Shown: positions 34,028-53,270, numbered from the stretch's first letter. The stretch is DNA of 64,000 nucleotides from Streptomyces sp. AA1529 (GCF_000280905.1 NZ_ALAP01000017.1:36319-100318); one strand, 5' to 3'. Notes: generated by a model from the letters alone, not told the origin. A program made the numbers and translations.

Positions 34028-35338
34028 TCAGGATCCGCAGCAGCCGCCCTCGGTGGGCTGTCCGGCTTCGGGGGTGGCGAGGAGACCGGTGCCGCCGCAC
34101 ACGCCGGTCTCGGGCAGGGTGAGTTCGACGCGGTCCGCGGATTCGAGGTCTCCGGCGAGGGCGGCGGCCACGGAGCGGACCTGCTCGTAGCCGGTGAGCG
34201 CGAGGAACGTGGGGGCGCGGCCGTAGGACTTCATGCCGACGAGGTAGATGTCCCGGTCGGGGTGGGACAGTTCGCGGTGGCCGTGCGGGTGGACGGTGCC
34301 GCAGGAGTGGACGTTCGGGTCGATCAGCGGGGCGAGTTCGGCCGGCGCCTGGAGGCGCTCGTCCAGCCGGAGGCGGATCTCGGACAGGAAGGACAGGTCC
34401 GGGCGGAGGCCGGTGAGGACGATCATCTCGTCCACCGGTTCGAGACGCCGTCCGTCCTCGGAGACCGGCACCAGACGGCCGTCGGCCGCCCGCTCGACCG
34501 TGTGGGTGCGGAAGCCGGTGACCGCTGCTGCGTGTCCGCCGTCGACGGCGGCCTTGGCCGCGAGACCGAGGGCGCCGCGGGCGGGGAGTTGGTCGGCCTC
34601 GCCACCGCCGAAGGTGGCATCGGAGAGGCCCCGCCGCAGGAGCCAGACCGCCTTCGTGCCGGCACCGTCGTCCGTCCCGGCGAGGGCGGCCAGGTGGGCG
34701 AGGGCGGTGAAGGCGGAGGCGCCCGAGCCGAGGACGGCGGTGCGCTTGCCCGCGTAGCGGGCCCGTACCGCCGGGTCTCCGAGGTCGGGGACGCGGTAGG
34801 TGATGCGGTCGGCCGCGGCCTGCTCGCCGAGGGCCGGCAGACCGCTGCCGCCTGCGGGGCCGGGGACGTTCCAGGTGCCGGAGGCGTCGACGACGGCGCG
34901 GGCGGTGATCCGTTCCTCGTGTCCGTCCGCGCACCGGACGTGGACGGCGTAGGGCCGGGTCCCGCGGTCGGCGTCCACGACGCGGTCGCGCCCGGCCCGG
35001 GCGACACCGGTGACGGTGGCGCCGAAGCGGACCCGGTCCCCGAGTGCCTCGGCGAGCGGCTGGAGGTACTGCTCCGCCCAGTCGCCGCCCGAGGGGTAGG
35101 CGGCCGCGTCGGGCTCGGCCCAGCCGGTCGGGGCGAGCAGTTTCTCCGCCGCGGGGTCGGTCACCTCGCCCCAGGGGGAGAACAGCCGCACGTGGGACCA
35201 CTCGCGCACGGCCGTCCCGGCGGACGGGCCGGCCTCCAGGACGAGGGGCTCGATGTCCTGCTCGAGGAGGTGCGCCGCGGCGGCCAGGCCGACCGGTCCG
35301 GCTCCGATCACCACGACGGGCAACTGCTGGTTGCTCAT
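34028..35338 (-). CDS. arsO: ArsO-type flavin-dependent oxidoreductase
   Basis: 436 residues. The FAD motif VVVIGAGPVGLAAAAHLLE is at the N-terminus and the second Rossmann motif TAVLGSGASAFTALAHLA is near residue 215. The C-terminus ends in a Cys pair (GGCCGS), fitting a thiol or metalloid link. Proteins of this type occur in streptomycete arsenic clusters as ArsO, a putative monooxygenase whose reaction is unsettled. It is divergent from arsR1 with a common regulatory region holding an inverted repeat. The ATG at 35338 has a GAGG upstream. Confidence 0.85.
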   Translation of the reverse strand: MSNQQLPVVVIGAGPVGLAAAAHLLEQDIEPLVLEAGPSAGTAVREWSHVRLFSPWGEVTDPAAEKLLAPTGWAEPDAAAYPSGGDWAEQYLQPLAEALGDRVRFGATVTGVARAGRDRVVDADRGTRPYAVHVRCADGHEERITARAVVDASGTWNVPGPAGGSGLPALGEQAAADRITYRVPDLGDPAVRARYAGKRTAVLGSGASAFTALAHLAALAGTDDGAGTKAVWLLRRGLSDATFGGGEADQLPARGALGLAAKAAVDGGHAAAVTGFRTHTVERAADGRLVPVSEDGRRLEPVDEMIVLTGLRPDLSFLSEIRLRLDERLQAPAELAPLIDPNVHSCGTVHPHGHRELSHPDRDIYLVGMKSYGRAPTFLALTGYEQVRSVAAALAGDLESADRVELTLPETGVCGGTGLLATPEAGQPTEGGCCGS

Positions 35339-35399
35339 GACAAGGGGCTCCTCACGGGCGTGGGCGGAGTGGCGGCCGGGCCGCCGGCTGATTCGATGA

Positions 35400-35459
35400 T
35401 TGTCTATGTCTTGCCCTCACCAGCGTGACACCTGGTTCGACACCCGTCAACATAGACAA
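35400..35459. promoter_or_regulatory. Long-spaced inverted repeat between arsO and arsR
   Basis: TTGTCTATGT (35400-35409) and ACATAGACAA (35450-35459) are perfect 10-base complements, 40 bases apart, in the 182-base divergent region. They may be two half-operators for the adjacent ArsR, giving loop-type control of arsO and arsR together. Confidence 0.6.
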
Positions 35460-35520
35460 ATATCTAATCAGACCTTCCGCACCCTCGGAGCGCTGTTTCG
35501 ATTTGTGTCAAAATAGAGTC

Positions 35521-35877
35521 ATGCCGAAGCCCAGTACCCCGTCCGCCGAGGTGGTGCCGTGCTGCCCGCCGCTGACCGAGCGCCCCATGACGGCCGAGGA
35601 GGCCGAGACCGCCGCGCGGATGTTCAAGGCGCTCGGCGACCCGGTGCGGCTGCGGCTGTTCTCGACGGTCGCCTCCCATCCGGGCGGCGAGGCGTGCGTG
35701 TGCGACATCTCCGACGTCGGGGTCTCCCAGCCGACCGTCTCCCACCATCTGAAGAAGCTCAAGGAAGCCGGACTGCTGCTCTCCGAGCGGCGCGGCACCT
35801 GGGTCTACTACCGGGTGGCCCCGTCCGTGCTCGCCGCGATGGGACAGATCCTGACGACCGGACCGGCGGCCGCCTGA
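35521..35877 (+). CDS. arsR: ArsR-family metalloid-responsive repressor
   Basis: 118 residues. The winged helix is ARMFKALGDPVRLRLFSTV...VSQPTVSHHLKKLKEAGLLLSERRGTWVYYRV. The inducer site is clear: EACVCDIS in the alpha-3 helix gives the ELCVCDL-type cysteine pair, with an extra N-terminal CC at residues 14-15. These would bind As(III) and release the repressor. It is divergent from arsO and upstream of the acr3-arsR2 unit's 3' end. It begins the rightward transcript and no further gene follows on its strand. Confidence 0.93.
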   Translation: MPKPSTPSAEVVPCCPPLTERPMTAEEAETAARMFKALGDPVRLRLFSTVASHPGGEACVCDISDVGVSQPTVSHHLKKLKEAGLLLSERRGTWVYYRVAPSVLAAMGQILTTGPAAA

Positions 35878-35929
35878 GGCCGGACCAGCACCCGGAACCC
35901 CGCGGAACCGGGCCGGCGGGCCCGGCGCG

Positions 35930-37030
35930 TCACCGTGCGGGGAACTTCCCGCGCCAGGCCAGGGACACGTAGACCAGCGCCACCAGCACCGGGACCTCGA
36001 TGAGCGGGCCGACGACCCCGGAGAGGGCCTGGCCCGAGGTGACGCCGAAGGTGGCGATGGCGACCGCGATGGCCAGCTCGAAGTTGTTCCCGGCGGCGGT
36101 GAAGGCCAGGGTGGCCGTGCGGTCGTAGGCCAGGCCGATCGCCTTGCCGAGTGCGAAGGCGCCGAACCACATCAGCGCGAAGTACACCAGGAGCGGCAGC
36201 GCGATCCGGGCCACGTCCAGGGGCTGCGACGTGATCGTCCTCCCCTGGAGCGCGAAGAGCAGCACGATCGTGAAGAGCAGCCCGTAGAGCGCCCACGGCC
36301 CGATCCGGGGCAGGAAGTTCCGCTCGTACGGTCCGCGGCCCAGCTTCTTCTCGCCGAGGCGGCGGGTGAGGAATCCGGCCAGCAGCGGGATGCCGAGGAA
36401 GACGACGACGTTCAGCGCGATGTGCCAGACGGGGACGTCCAGCCCCTGCCCGTCGCCGAGGTCCAGCCACCGGGGCAGCAGGTCGAGGTAGAACCAGCCG
36501 AGCAGGCCGAACGCGAGGACCTGGAAGACGGAGTTGAGGGCGACGAGCACGGCGGCGGCCTCGCGGTCGCCGCAGGCCAGGTCGTTCCAGATGATCACCA
36601 TGGCGATGCAGCGGGCCAGTCCGACGACGATCAGCCCGGTGCGGTACTCGGGCAGATCGGGCAGGAAGAGCCATGCGAGGGCGAACATCACGGCCGGGCC
36701 GAGGATCCAGTTCAGGGCCAGCGACGAGGCCATCAGCCTGCGGTCGCCGGTGACCGCGTCGAGCCGGTCGTAGCGGACCTTGGCCAGCACCGGATACATC
36801 ATGATCAGCAGACCGAGGGCGATCGGCAGCGAGATGCCGCCGACCTCGACCCTGGACAGCGCGTCGTCGAGGCCGGGCACCGCCCGGCCCAGCCCCAGGC
36901 CGACGGCCATGGCGGCCAGGATCCACACGGCCAGGAAGCGGTCGAGGGTGGAGAGCCCGCGGACGACGCCTCCGTCCGCGGCGCGGGTGTCGGGCGCGGG
37001 CGCTTCGGTGGTCTCTTCGGTGGCGCTCAC
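35930..37030 (-). CDS. acr3: ACR3 family arsenite efflux transporter
   Basis: 366 residues, ten membrane helices. The essential cysteine of the ACR3 pore helix is in GLARCIAMVIIWNDLACGD near residue 127, and the conserved glutamate is in AAGNNFELAIAVAIATFG near residue 300. It exports As(OH)3 as an anion/proton antiporter. GTG start at 37030 overlaps the arsR2 TGA by four bases, so it is co-translated with that repressor. The long upstream ORF to 37252 merely reads through arsR2 in another frame. Confidence 0.94.
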   Translation of the reverse strand: MSATEETTEAPAPDTRAADGGVVRGLSTLDRFLAVWILAAMAVGLGLGRAVPGLDDALSRVEVGGISLPIALGLLIMMYPVLAKVRYDRLDAVTGDRRLMASSLALNWILGPAVMFALAWLFLPDLPEYRTGLIVVGLARCIAMVIIWNDLACGDREAAAVLVALNSVFQVLAFGLLGWFYLDLLPRWLDLGDGQGLDVPVWHIALNVVVFLGIPLLAGFLTRRLGEKKLGRGPYERNFLPRIGPWALYGLLFTIVLLFALQGRTITSQPLDVARIALPLLVYFALMWFGAFALGKAIGLAYDRTATLAFTAAGNNFELAIAVAIATFGVTSGQALSGVVGPLIEVPVLVALVYVSLAWRGKFPAR

Positions 37031-37341
37031 GGGCAGGCCCTCTTGATGTCGGCGGCGGCGGTGGTGCGGGCGGTCGCGGCCAGTTCGGCGAACTGCCCGG
37101 CGAGGGCGGTGAGGACATCGGGCCGCAGCCGGTAGTAGGTGAACCGGCCGCACGGCTCGGTGTCCACCACTCCGGCGTCGCGCAGCACCCGCAGGTGGTT
37201 GGAGAGATTCGTCTGGCGCGCGCCGGTCTCCTCGACCAGGTGCGTGGTGCACAGGGTCTCCCGGGCGAGCAGATGCACGATCGTCATCCGGAGCGGGTCG
37301 GCCAGGACGCGGATCAGATCAGTCTCGACTGACGTCAGCAT
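37027..37341 (-). CDS. ArsR-family repressor (second), coupled to acr3
   Basis: 104 residues. MLTSVETDLIRVLADPLRMTIVHLLARETLCTTHLVEETGARQTNLSNHLRVLRDAGVVDTEPCGRFTYYRL is a full winged helix. The metal site differs from the first ArsR: one Cys in LCTTHL and another in EPCGRF, with CP near the end, so the site is not the CxC type. It is divergent from arsC with 117 bases between. The two ArsR proteins are distant relatives and may sense different metalloid states. Confidence 0.92.
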   Translation of the reverse strand: MLTSVETDLIRVLADPLRMTIVHLLARETLCTTHLVEETGARQTNLSNHLRVLRDAGVVDTEPCGRFTYYRLRPDVLTALAGQFAELAATARTTAAADIKRACP

Positions 37342-37348
37342 GTGCTGA
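37335..37348. promoter_or_regulatory. TCAGCA-TG-TGCTGA dyad at arsR2 start
   Basis: Perfect 6-base arms around a 2-base centre, overlapping the start codon of arsR2 and in the arsR2/arsC divergent promoter. It is a candidate operator for ArsR2. Confidence 0.5.
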
Positions 37349-37458
37349 TACTGTCACATCACTCGAAGCTGATGCCAGACCGGTCCGCAGCCGCCGCTCT
37401 CCGGGGGGCTCCCCGGAGGCGGTCCGGCGCTCGCCAGGGACCCGCGAAGGATGAACCG

Positions 37459-37890
37459 ATGCCCTCCACCCCCGCCGCGTCCGTGCTGTTCGTCTGCGTC
37501 CACAACGCCGGGCGCTCGCAGATGGCCGCCGGCTTCCTCCGCCACCTCGCGGGCGACCGCGTCGAGGTCCGCTCCGCGGGCTCGCTCCCCGGCGACCAGG
37601 TCAACCCGGCAGCGGTCGAAGCGATGAGGGAGGTGGGCATCGACCTCTCCGGCCAAAGGCCGAAGGCGCTCACCCCCGGGGCCGTCCAGGCGTCCGACTA
37701 CGTCATCACCATGGGCTGCGGCGACGCCTGCCCGGTCTTCCCCGGCCGGACCTATCTCGACTGGGCGCTGGCGGACCCGGCGGGAAAGGGCGTCGAGTCC
37801 GTGCGCCCCATCCGCGACGAGATCAGGACCCGCATCGAGGCACTCGTCGCCGAGATCGACGCGGCAGGCCCCCCGCCGGCCGAGGGCTGA
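37459..37890 (+). CDS. arsC: Arsenate reductase ArsC (actinobacterial, LMW phosphatase fold)
   Basis: 143 residues. The P-loop CVHNAGR (residues 13-19) is the CX5R motif that binds arsenate. Two more cysteines sit in MGCGDACPVFPG (residues 87 and 91), the four-residue spacing found in actinobacterial enzymes that use mycothiol/mycoredoxin rather than the S. aureus thioredoxin type. That coupling is inferred from the motif. It reduces As(V) to As(III) for Acr3. The ATG at 37459 is preceded by GAAGG. Divergent from arsR2. Confidence 0.95.
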   Translation: MPSTPAASVLFVCVHNAGRSQMAAGFLRHLAGDRVEVRSAGSLPGDQVNPAAVEAMREVGIDLSGQRPKALTPGAVQASDYVITMGCGDACPVFPGRTYLDWALADPAGKGVESVRPIRDEIRTRIEALVAEIDAAGPPPAEG

Positions 37891-38080
37891 GCCGGGCAGC
37901 CAGAAGCCCCCGCTCCGGGTACGGCAGCCGCAGACGCCGTCCGGAACGGTGGCAAGGGAACGCGAAGACCGTCGCGTCGTCCTGGCGGGGCCTTCCGCCG
38001 CGGGCACACCCTGCGGATCACGTACGCCCCTGCAGTCCAGGACCTCCGGTCCCGCGGAAAGGCCCGAGGAGCCGCTTCCG

Positions 38081-38911
38081 TCAACCGCGGGCGATGCGCC
38101 GATACCGGCTCACCGCGAGCGGCATGAACACGGCGATGACGGCGAGTGCGGACAGAGGGGCGTACAGCACGGCGTGCTCGACCGGCCACGATCCGGGAGG
38201 CGCGACCGCGGTGGGAGCCTCGTTGCCGAAGAGCGAACGCGCCGCGGTGGCCGTGGCCGAAACAGGGTTCCACTCGGCGACGACACGCAGCGGACCGGGC
38301 ATGGAGGTGACGGAGACGAAGGCACCCGAGACGAACGTGACGGGAAAAAGCCAGATCAGTCCGGCGCTCTGCGCGACCTCCACGCTCCGGGCCATCAGCC
38401 CGATGGTCGCGCCCACCCAGGACATCGCGAAGGCGAAGAGCAATACCAGGGCATAGCCGGCCGCGGCAGCGGCGACGGTGCCCTCCACCCGCCAGCCCAC
38501 CACCAGGCCGCACAGCGAGGTGACCGTGAGGGTGACCGCGCTCATCGCCAAGTCGGAGAGGGTGCGGCCGAGGATGACGGAGCCGCGCGGCATGGGGAGT
38601 GCCCGAAACCGGTCCACCATGCCCCTGTCCATGTCACCCGCGAGTCCGATGGCGGTGAACGAGGCGTTGAAGGTGACGGCCTGGGCGAAGATGCCGCCCA
38701 TCAGAAAGGTCCGGTATGCGGCGCCCCCCAGACTGCCACCGAACACGTAGGCCAGCAGCAGCACGAACATCAGCGGCTGTACCAGGGCCGCGATGACGGC
38801 TCCCGGTGTGCGGCGGAGGTTGACGAGGTTCCGCCAGGCGATGATCAGCCCGTCGCGCAGGGTGCGCAGCGGGCCCGAGGCCGGGCGCGGCGCGAGGGTC
38901 AGGGTCGCCAT
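38081..38911 (-). CDS. ABC-2 type exporter permease (DrrB-like)
   Basis: 276 residues, six membrane helices. WRNLVNLRRTPGAVIAALVQPLMFVLLLAYVFGGSLGG and FVSGAFVSVTSMPGPLRVVAEWNPVSATATAARSLFG are the ABC-2/DrrB hallmarks. It forms a drug- or product-efflux complex with the ATPase gene upstream, whose stop overlaps this start by 13 bases. Last gene of the leftward NRPS-mbtH-drrA-drrB run, so it most likely exports the NRPS product. Confidence 0.93.
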   Translation of the reverse strand: MATLTLAPRPASGPLRTLRDGLIIAWRNLVNLRRTPGAVIAALVQPLMFVLLLAYVFGGSLGGAAYRTFLMGGIFAQAVTFNASFTAIGLAGDMDRGMVDRFRALPMPRGSVILGRTLSDLAMSAVTLTVTSLCGLVVGWRVEGTVAAAAAGYALVLLFAFAMSWVGATIGLMARSVEVAQSAGLIWLFPVTFVSGAFVSVTSMPGPLRVVAEWNPVSATATAARSLFGNEAPTAVAPPGSWPVEHAVLYAPLSALAVIAVFMPLAVSRYRRIARG

Positions 38912-40122
38912 GCGTGCGCCCCCTTCCTGCGTGCCCGGAACGGCTGCCTGAAGCCGGTGCCGGTGCCGGTGCCGGTCTTCCGAGCGCCGTCCCCGCCCCG
39001 CGCGGGAGCGGCGTTCGAAGCCGCCGGTTCGACGGTGGCGGGCGGCTCCGGCCGCTGCCGGGAGCTGCCCGTCAAGGACAGAAACACATCGTCCAGACTG
39101 GGTGGGGCCAACGCCGCATCCCGGACCCCGACATCGACGGCGTCCAGGGCGTCGAGCGCCTCGCGCAGCGCGTGCGCCCCTCGGTCAGTGGCGACGGTCA
39201 CCGTGCCGGCGCGCACGTCGACATCCGGCCGGTGCGGGCCGACCGCGGCCATGGCACCGGCCGCGGTCTGGTGCGTCTCGGGGTCGGTGAGGGTGACGGT
39301 GATGCGTTCGCCGCCGACGGCGGTCTTCAGCTCGCCGGAAGTACCCCGCGCGATCACCCGTCCGTGGTCGATGACGGCGATGGAGTCGGCCAAGTGATCC
39401 GCCTCCTCCAGATATTGCGTGGTCAGCAGAACGGTGGTGCCGTCCGCCACCAGTTCCTCCACGGCACGCCAGGTGTCGGCCCTGCCCCGGGGGTCGAGGC
39501 CGGTGGTGGGCTCGTCGAGGAAGACGACGGCCGGCCGCGAGACCAGGGCGCCGGCGAGGTCGAGGCGGCGGCGCATTCCGCCGGAGAAGCCTCCGCTGGG
39601 GCGGTCGGCGGCCTCGCCGAGGGCGAACCGCTCCAGGAGCTCCGCGGCGTGCCGACGGGCCGGCCCGCGGCTCAGTCCATGCAGCCGGCAGACCAGGTAC
39701 AGGTTCTCGCGGGCGGTCAGCCGCTCGTCGACGGCCGCGTACTGACCGGACAGGCCGATGCGGGCGCGCACCGCCTCGGCCTCGTCCCGCACGTCCCGTC
39801 CGGCGACCGTGGCCCGGCCCCCGTCCGGCCGCAGCAACGTGGTGAGGATGCGCACCGTGGTGGTCTTGCCCGCACCGTTGGGACCGAGAAGGCCCAGCAC
39901 GCTGCCGGCGGCGACGCACAGGTCGACCCCGCGCAGCGCCTGGTGGTCGCCAAAACTGCGGGTGAGGCCCTCGGCACGGATCGCGGCATCGCCCGGTACG
40001 GCAGCGGGAGTCGGGGCCGGCGCCGGGCGAACGGTCGCCCGGCCCCCGTCGGGGTCCGCGGGCCGGGGCGGGGGCAGCGGCTCCCGCCCCGGCCCCGGGA
40101 AGCGCACGGTCGGCTCGTTCAC
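38899..40122 (-). CDS. ABC exporter ATPase (DrrA-like)
   Basis: About 407 residues. Walker [13 protein letters not shown], signature [12 protein letters not shown] and Walker [13 protein letters not shown] are intact, followed by [15 protein letters not shown] DrrA-type C-terminal region follows, then a Thr/Gly tail ([10 protein letters not shown]). An N-terminal Pro-rich stretch of about 45 residues precedes the ATPase core. The GTG at 40122 overlaps the mbtH stop by four bases, so the exporter is translated together with MbtH and the NRPS above it. Confidence 0.92.
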   Translation of the reverse strand: MNEPTVRFPGPGREPLPPPRPADPDGGRATVRPAPAPTPAAVPGDAAIRAEGLTRSFGDHQALRGVDLCVAAGSVLGLLGPNGAGKTTTVRILTTLLRPDGGRATVAGRDVRDEAEAVRARIGLSGQYAAVDERLTARENLYLVCRLHGLSRGPARRHAAELLERFALGEAADRPSGGFSGGMRRRLDLAGALVSRPAVVFLDEPTTGLDPRGRADTWRAVEELVADGTTVLLTTQYLEEADHLADSIAVIDHGRVIARGTSGELKTAVGGERITVTLTDPETHQTAAGAMAAVGPHRPDVDVRAGTVTVATDRGAHALREALDALDAVDVGVRDAALAPPSLDDVFLSLTGSSRQRPEPPATVEPAASNAAPARGGDGARKTGTGTGTGFRQPFRARRKGAHAWRP

Positions 40123-40322
40123 CGGGAGGCCAGGGCGCTCAACGGCGTCAGATCGGTCCAGTGTGCATCCACGTAGGCGAGGCACTCCTGACGCGAGACC
40201 GGGCCGTGCACGGCGTGCCACCCTGCGGGTATGTCCGCGAACTCGGGCCACAGGGAGTGCTGGCCCTCGTCGTTGACGAGGACGCGATGCTGAACAGCGG
40301 GATTGTCGAAGGGGTTGGTCAT
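40119..40322 (-). CDS. MbtH-like NRPS accessory protein
   Basis: 67 residues. [47 protein letters not shown] is the complete MbtH core with the conserved N, E, S, W, P and second W. MbtH proteins bind and activate NRPS adenylation domains. It lies 84 bases downstream of the NRPS and overlaps the ABC ATPase start (GTGA). It probably serves the three adenylation domains of the adjacent synthetase. Confidence 0.97.
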   Translation of the reverse strand: MTNPFDNPAVQHRVLVNDEGQHSLWPEFADIPAGWHAVHGPVSRQECLAYVDAHWTDLTPLSALASR

Positions 40323-40406
40323 CTCTCTCGTTCACTCATCTCTCGGTGTGGTGACGGACAGGCGATACCGGTCGGCGTGCCGTGCGCGACGAACCGCCGG
40401 ACCAGG

Positions 40407-50837
<10,431 letters not shown>

Positions 50838-51180
50838 GTATCCACCCTCGCGAGAAGGCCAGGACTGCCAGCAAGCCCGACTCCTTCAGTTCCTGCGTCT
50901 CATGGGTGCGCGGGGTGATCACACCGCGCACGCCATTCCGTCACTGTTGCTTCGGGGCCGAAGGGGCTGCGGCTTGCTATGGGATGCATGACATACATCC
51001 CTGCTCGCATGTAATGCACATTTACTGCCCCCTGCCCCCTGCCCCTCGTTCGACCCCGCACCACTCGGCGGTGGACGGCCCGCCGACCGCCCCTCTGCAC
51101 ACCAATCCGCCCCGGCGCGCGTGCCGAATGCCCAGGACGCGCGGAATACCGATAGCGACCTCAGCCGAAGGAGCCCACAC

Positions 51181-51501
51181 ATGTACCGCTCGGCGTTCAG
51201 GAAGGCCCTCGGGGGCATAGCCGTGGTCGGCAGCGTGGCCGCCATGAGCCTGGCCGGCAGCACGGCCGCAGCCGCCTCGACCACCACCGCGCGGCCCGCC
51301 GGCACCGAATCCCACGCGCGTTCGCCCCTCGGCACGCGCTCCCTCCCGGACCGCGAAGCCGGCTACCGCGGAACCCAGGGATTCAACCTCTGCCTGCTCT
51401 CCCGCTGCTCGATCGGGTCGGACGACGGAGTGGGCAGCGGCATCGGACTGGTGCAGGGCGGAAACCTGTGCCTGCTGTCGACCTGCGAAGTGAGGCCGTA
51501 A
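51181..51501 (+). CDS. Small secreted protein with two NLCLLS-x-C motifs (unknown)
   Basis: 106 residues. A clear signal peptide: RSAFRKALGGIAVVGSVAAMSLAGSTAAAAS, with cleavage near residue 31. AAGGAG lies eight bases before the ATG. The mature part is short: a Ser/Thr/Arg stretch, then GYRGTQGFNLCLLSRCSIGSDDGVGSG and IGLVQGGNLCLLSTCEVRP. Two copies of G-x-NLCLLS-x-C, each holding a Cys-x4-Cys, could form small disulfide hairpins, or self-assembling surface elements as in chaplin/rodlin-like proteins. It is divergent from the NRPS, 343 bases away. I do not recognise the family. Confidence 0.7.
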   Translation: MYRSAFRKALGGIAVVGSVAAMSLAGSTAAAASTTTARPAGTESHARSPLGTRSLPDREAGYRGTQGFNLCLLSRCSIGSDDGVGSGIGLVQGGNLCLLSTCEVRP

Positions 51502-51556
51502 CAAGGACGCGCCGACCAGGGCCCCGGGCCGAAGCGGTGTTCCGGGGCCCGGGGCG

Positions 51557-51880
51557 TCAGACGATGCCGGTGACGGTGACGGTCACCCGGGCGGTGTCGG
51601 CCGGGTGGGTCCGGGTCAGGCGGGCCGTGACGGCGGCGCTCGCCGCGCGGGCGACATCCACCGCACGCGCCTCGGCGGAGATGACGATCCGTACCTCGAT
51701 CCGCCACAGGGCACCCGGTTCCGCGGGGCGGCTGACGCGCAGGCCCGCGGGGGACGCGCTCTCGGAGCCGGTGAGCGCGGACCGCAGCCGCCGGGTGATG
51801 CCGGGCGTGAGGAAGGCGACGCCGGGCACGTCCCGGACGGCCGCGGCGAGGTCCTCGCTGAGGACGGCGTACTGACTCAT
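51557..51880 (-). CDS. Asp23/Gls24-type stress protein, short form
   Basis: 107 residues. LRVSRPAEPGALWRIEVRIVISAEARAVDVARAASAAVTARLTRTHPADTARVTVTVTGIV is the Asp23-like beta-alpha-beta pattern (a conserved V-x-V strand, helix, then the closing VxVxV strand). Its ATG overlaps the stop of the zinc-finger/Asp23 gene by four bases, so it is the third cistron of a sigma-anti-sigma-Asp23 operon. No membrane segment. Confidence 0.65.
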   Translation of the reverse strand: MSQYAVLSEDLAAAVRDVPGVAFLTPGITRRLRSALTGSESASPAGLRVSRPAEPGALWRIEVRIVISAEARAVDVARAASAAVTARLTRTHPADTARVTVTVTGIV

Positions 51881-52689
51881 CGGCCCGTACCCTTCTCGGT
51901 GCTGATCCCCGATTCGGCTCCGCCCGGCACGTTCCTCGCGGATCGGTCCGGCGCGTTCGTGTTCGCCGGGTCCGAGACCGGCACCTCGGCGTCGGCGTCG
52001 ACCAGGTCCGTGACGCGGACGTCGACCGCGGCGGTCCGCAGCCCCAGGTGCCGGTCGGCGGCCCGCTCCACCCGCAGCCGCACCGCGTCGGCGAGGCCCG
52101 GCAGGTCGGACGGTTCCAAAGTTTCGGATGGTTCGGATGGTTCGGACACGGACATCAGCACCTGGATGCCGAGACGCACGGACACCCGGCCCACGGCGGA
52201 GTCCGGCTCCGCGGAATCGGGCTTCCCGGCGGAGTCCCGCTCCGCGGAGTCCGGTTCCGGGGCGATGCGGCAGGAGCCGGCCCGGACGCCCGGCACCTGT
52301 TCGGCGGCGGCGCGCAGCGTACGGGCCGCCGCCGTCTCCATGATCCACAGGTCTTCGGGTGGCGGGGCCAGGGGCAGCGGGCGCCCGGGGCGCAGTTCCA
52401 CGCGGACGATGTCCATGACGCGCTGCGTCAGCGGCGCCGCGTCGTAGGCCCCCGGGTCGTCCGCCTCGTCGTGCAGCCCGCGTACGGCCGTCTCCAGGTG
52501 GTCCAACTCCTCGACCGCGCGGCGGCAGTGCGGGCAGGTGCGCTCGTGGCCGTCGGAGGTGCCCTCCTCCCAGTCGGCCCACACCTGCGACAGCAGCCGC
52601 CCGCAGGGCAGCAGTTCGTCGTCCGGGTCGGACGCGCCGGGCGGCTCGGGCGGCGGCGGGGAAGCGGGCGGGTGGATACGACTGGTCAT
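51877..52689 (-). CDS. Zinc-binding anti-sigma motif fused to an Asp23-like domain
   Basis: 270 residues. After a Pro-rich start comes LPCGRLLSQVWADWEEGTSDGHERTCPHCRRAVEEL. H48, C52 and C55 make the H-x3-C-x2-C zinc anti-sigma (ZAS) motif. A 75-residue helical segment leads to an Asp23-like core (VSVRLGIQVLMSVSEPSE, DAVRLRVERAADRHLGLRTAAVDVRVTDLVD) and a disordered tail. Both junctions are ATGA overlaps, with the sigma gene upstream and the small Asp23-like gene downstream. No membrane helix is present, so it would be a soluble anti-sigma factor. Confidence 0.78.
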   Translation of the reverse strand: MTSRIHPPASPPPPEPPGASDPDDELLPCGRLLSQVWADWEEGTSDGHERTCPHCRRAVEELDHLETAVRGLHDEADDPGAYDAAPLTQRVMDIVRVELRPGRPLPLAPPPEDLWIMETAAARTLRAAAEQVPGVRAGSCRIAPEPDSAERDSAGKPDSAEPDSAVGRVSVRLGIQVLMSVSEPSEPSETLEPSDLPGLADAVRLRVERAADRHLGLRTAAVDVRVTDLVDADAEVPVSDPANTNAPDRSARNVPGGAESGISTEKGTGR

Positions 52690-53270
52690 CGCCAGGCCCC
52701 CAGAGCGTTGGTGAGATGGCGTCGGGCGCGGAAGACGCGGGCGCGGACGGCCTGTTGAGTGATGCCGACGGTGTCCGCGATGAAGGCGTAGGACTGGCCG
52801 TCCCATTCTCGCAGGATCCAGCAGGTCCGCTGCTCGGCCGAGAGTTCCGCGAGCGCGCGGTGCAGGTCGCCCACGGCCGCGCGGCCTTCGGCGATCCGGT
52901 CGGGCGCGACGGTGTGGGCGGGTGCGGCCGGCTCCTGCGCCGCGTCCAGCGGATCCTGCGGCCTGCGGGCACGCAGGGTGTTCAGGCACCGGTTGGTGAC
53001 GATGCGGTAGAGCCAGGTGCCGAAGGCGGAGTCCCCGCGGAACTCGGGCAGCTTCCGCCAGGCGCTGAGGAACGCGTCCTGCACCGCGTCCTCCGCCTCG
53101 GCCCGGCCGCCGAGCAGCCGGGTGGCCAGCCGGACCAGCGCCGGAGCGTGCCGACGTACCAGGACGGCGAACGCCTCCTCGTCGCCCTCGACCGCGCGGA
53201 CGGTCAGCAGGGCGTCGTCGGGCCCGTCCCCGCCGCCCGGTGGTCCGGCGGATGTGCGGTCCCCCGTCAC
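52686..53270 (-). CDS. ECF RNA polymerase sigma factor
   Basis: 194 residues from the GTG at 53270, which has GAGAGGAG seven bases upstream. Region 2 is DAVQDAFLSAWRKLPEFRGDSAFGTWLYRIVTNRCLNTLR and region 4 is LSAEQRTCWILREWDGQSYAFIADTVGITQQAVRARVFRARRHL, both intact. An ATG at 53309 is a weaker alternative. It forms an operon with the ZAS-Asp23 and Asp23-like genes and is divergent from a second Asp23 operon across a 330-base region with matched outward promoter-like motifs. Confidence 0.93.
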   Translation of the reverse strand: MTGDRTSAGPPGGGDGPDDALLTVRAVEGDEEAFAVLVRRHAPALVRLATRLLGGRAEAEDAVQDAFLSAWRKLPEFRGDSAFGTWLYRIVTNRCLNTLRARRPQDPLDAAQEPAAPAHTVAPDRIAEGRAAVGDLHRALAELSAEQRTCWILREWDGQSYAFIADTVGITQQAVRARVFRARRHLTNALGAWR

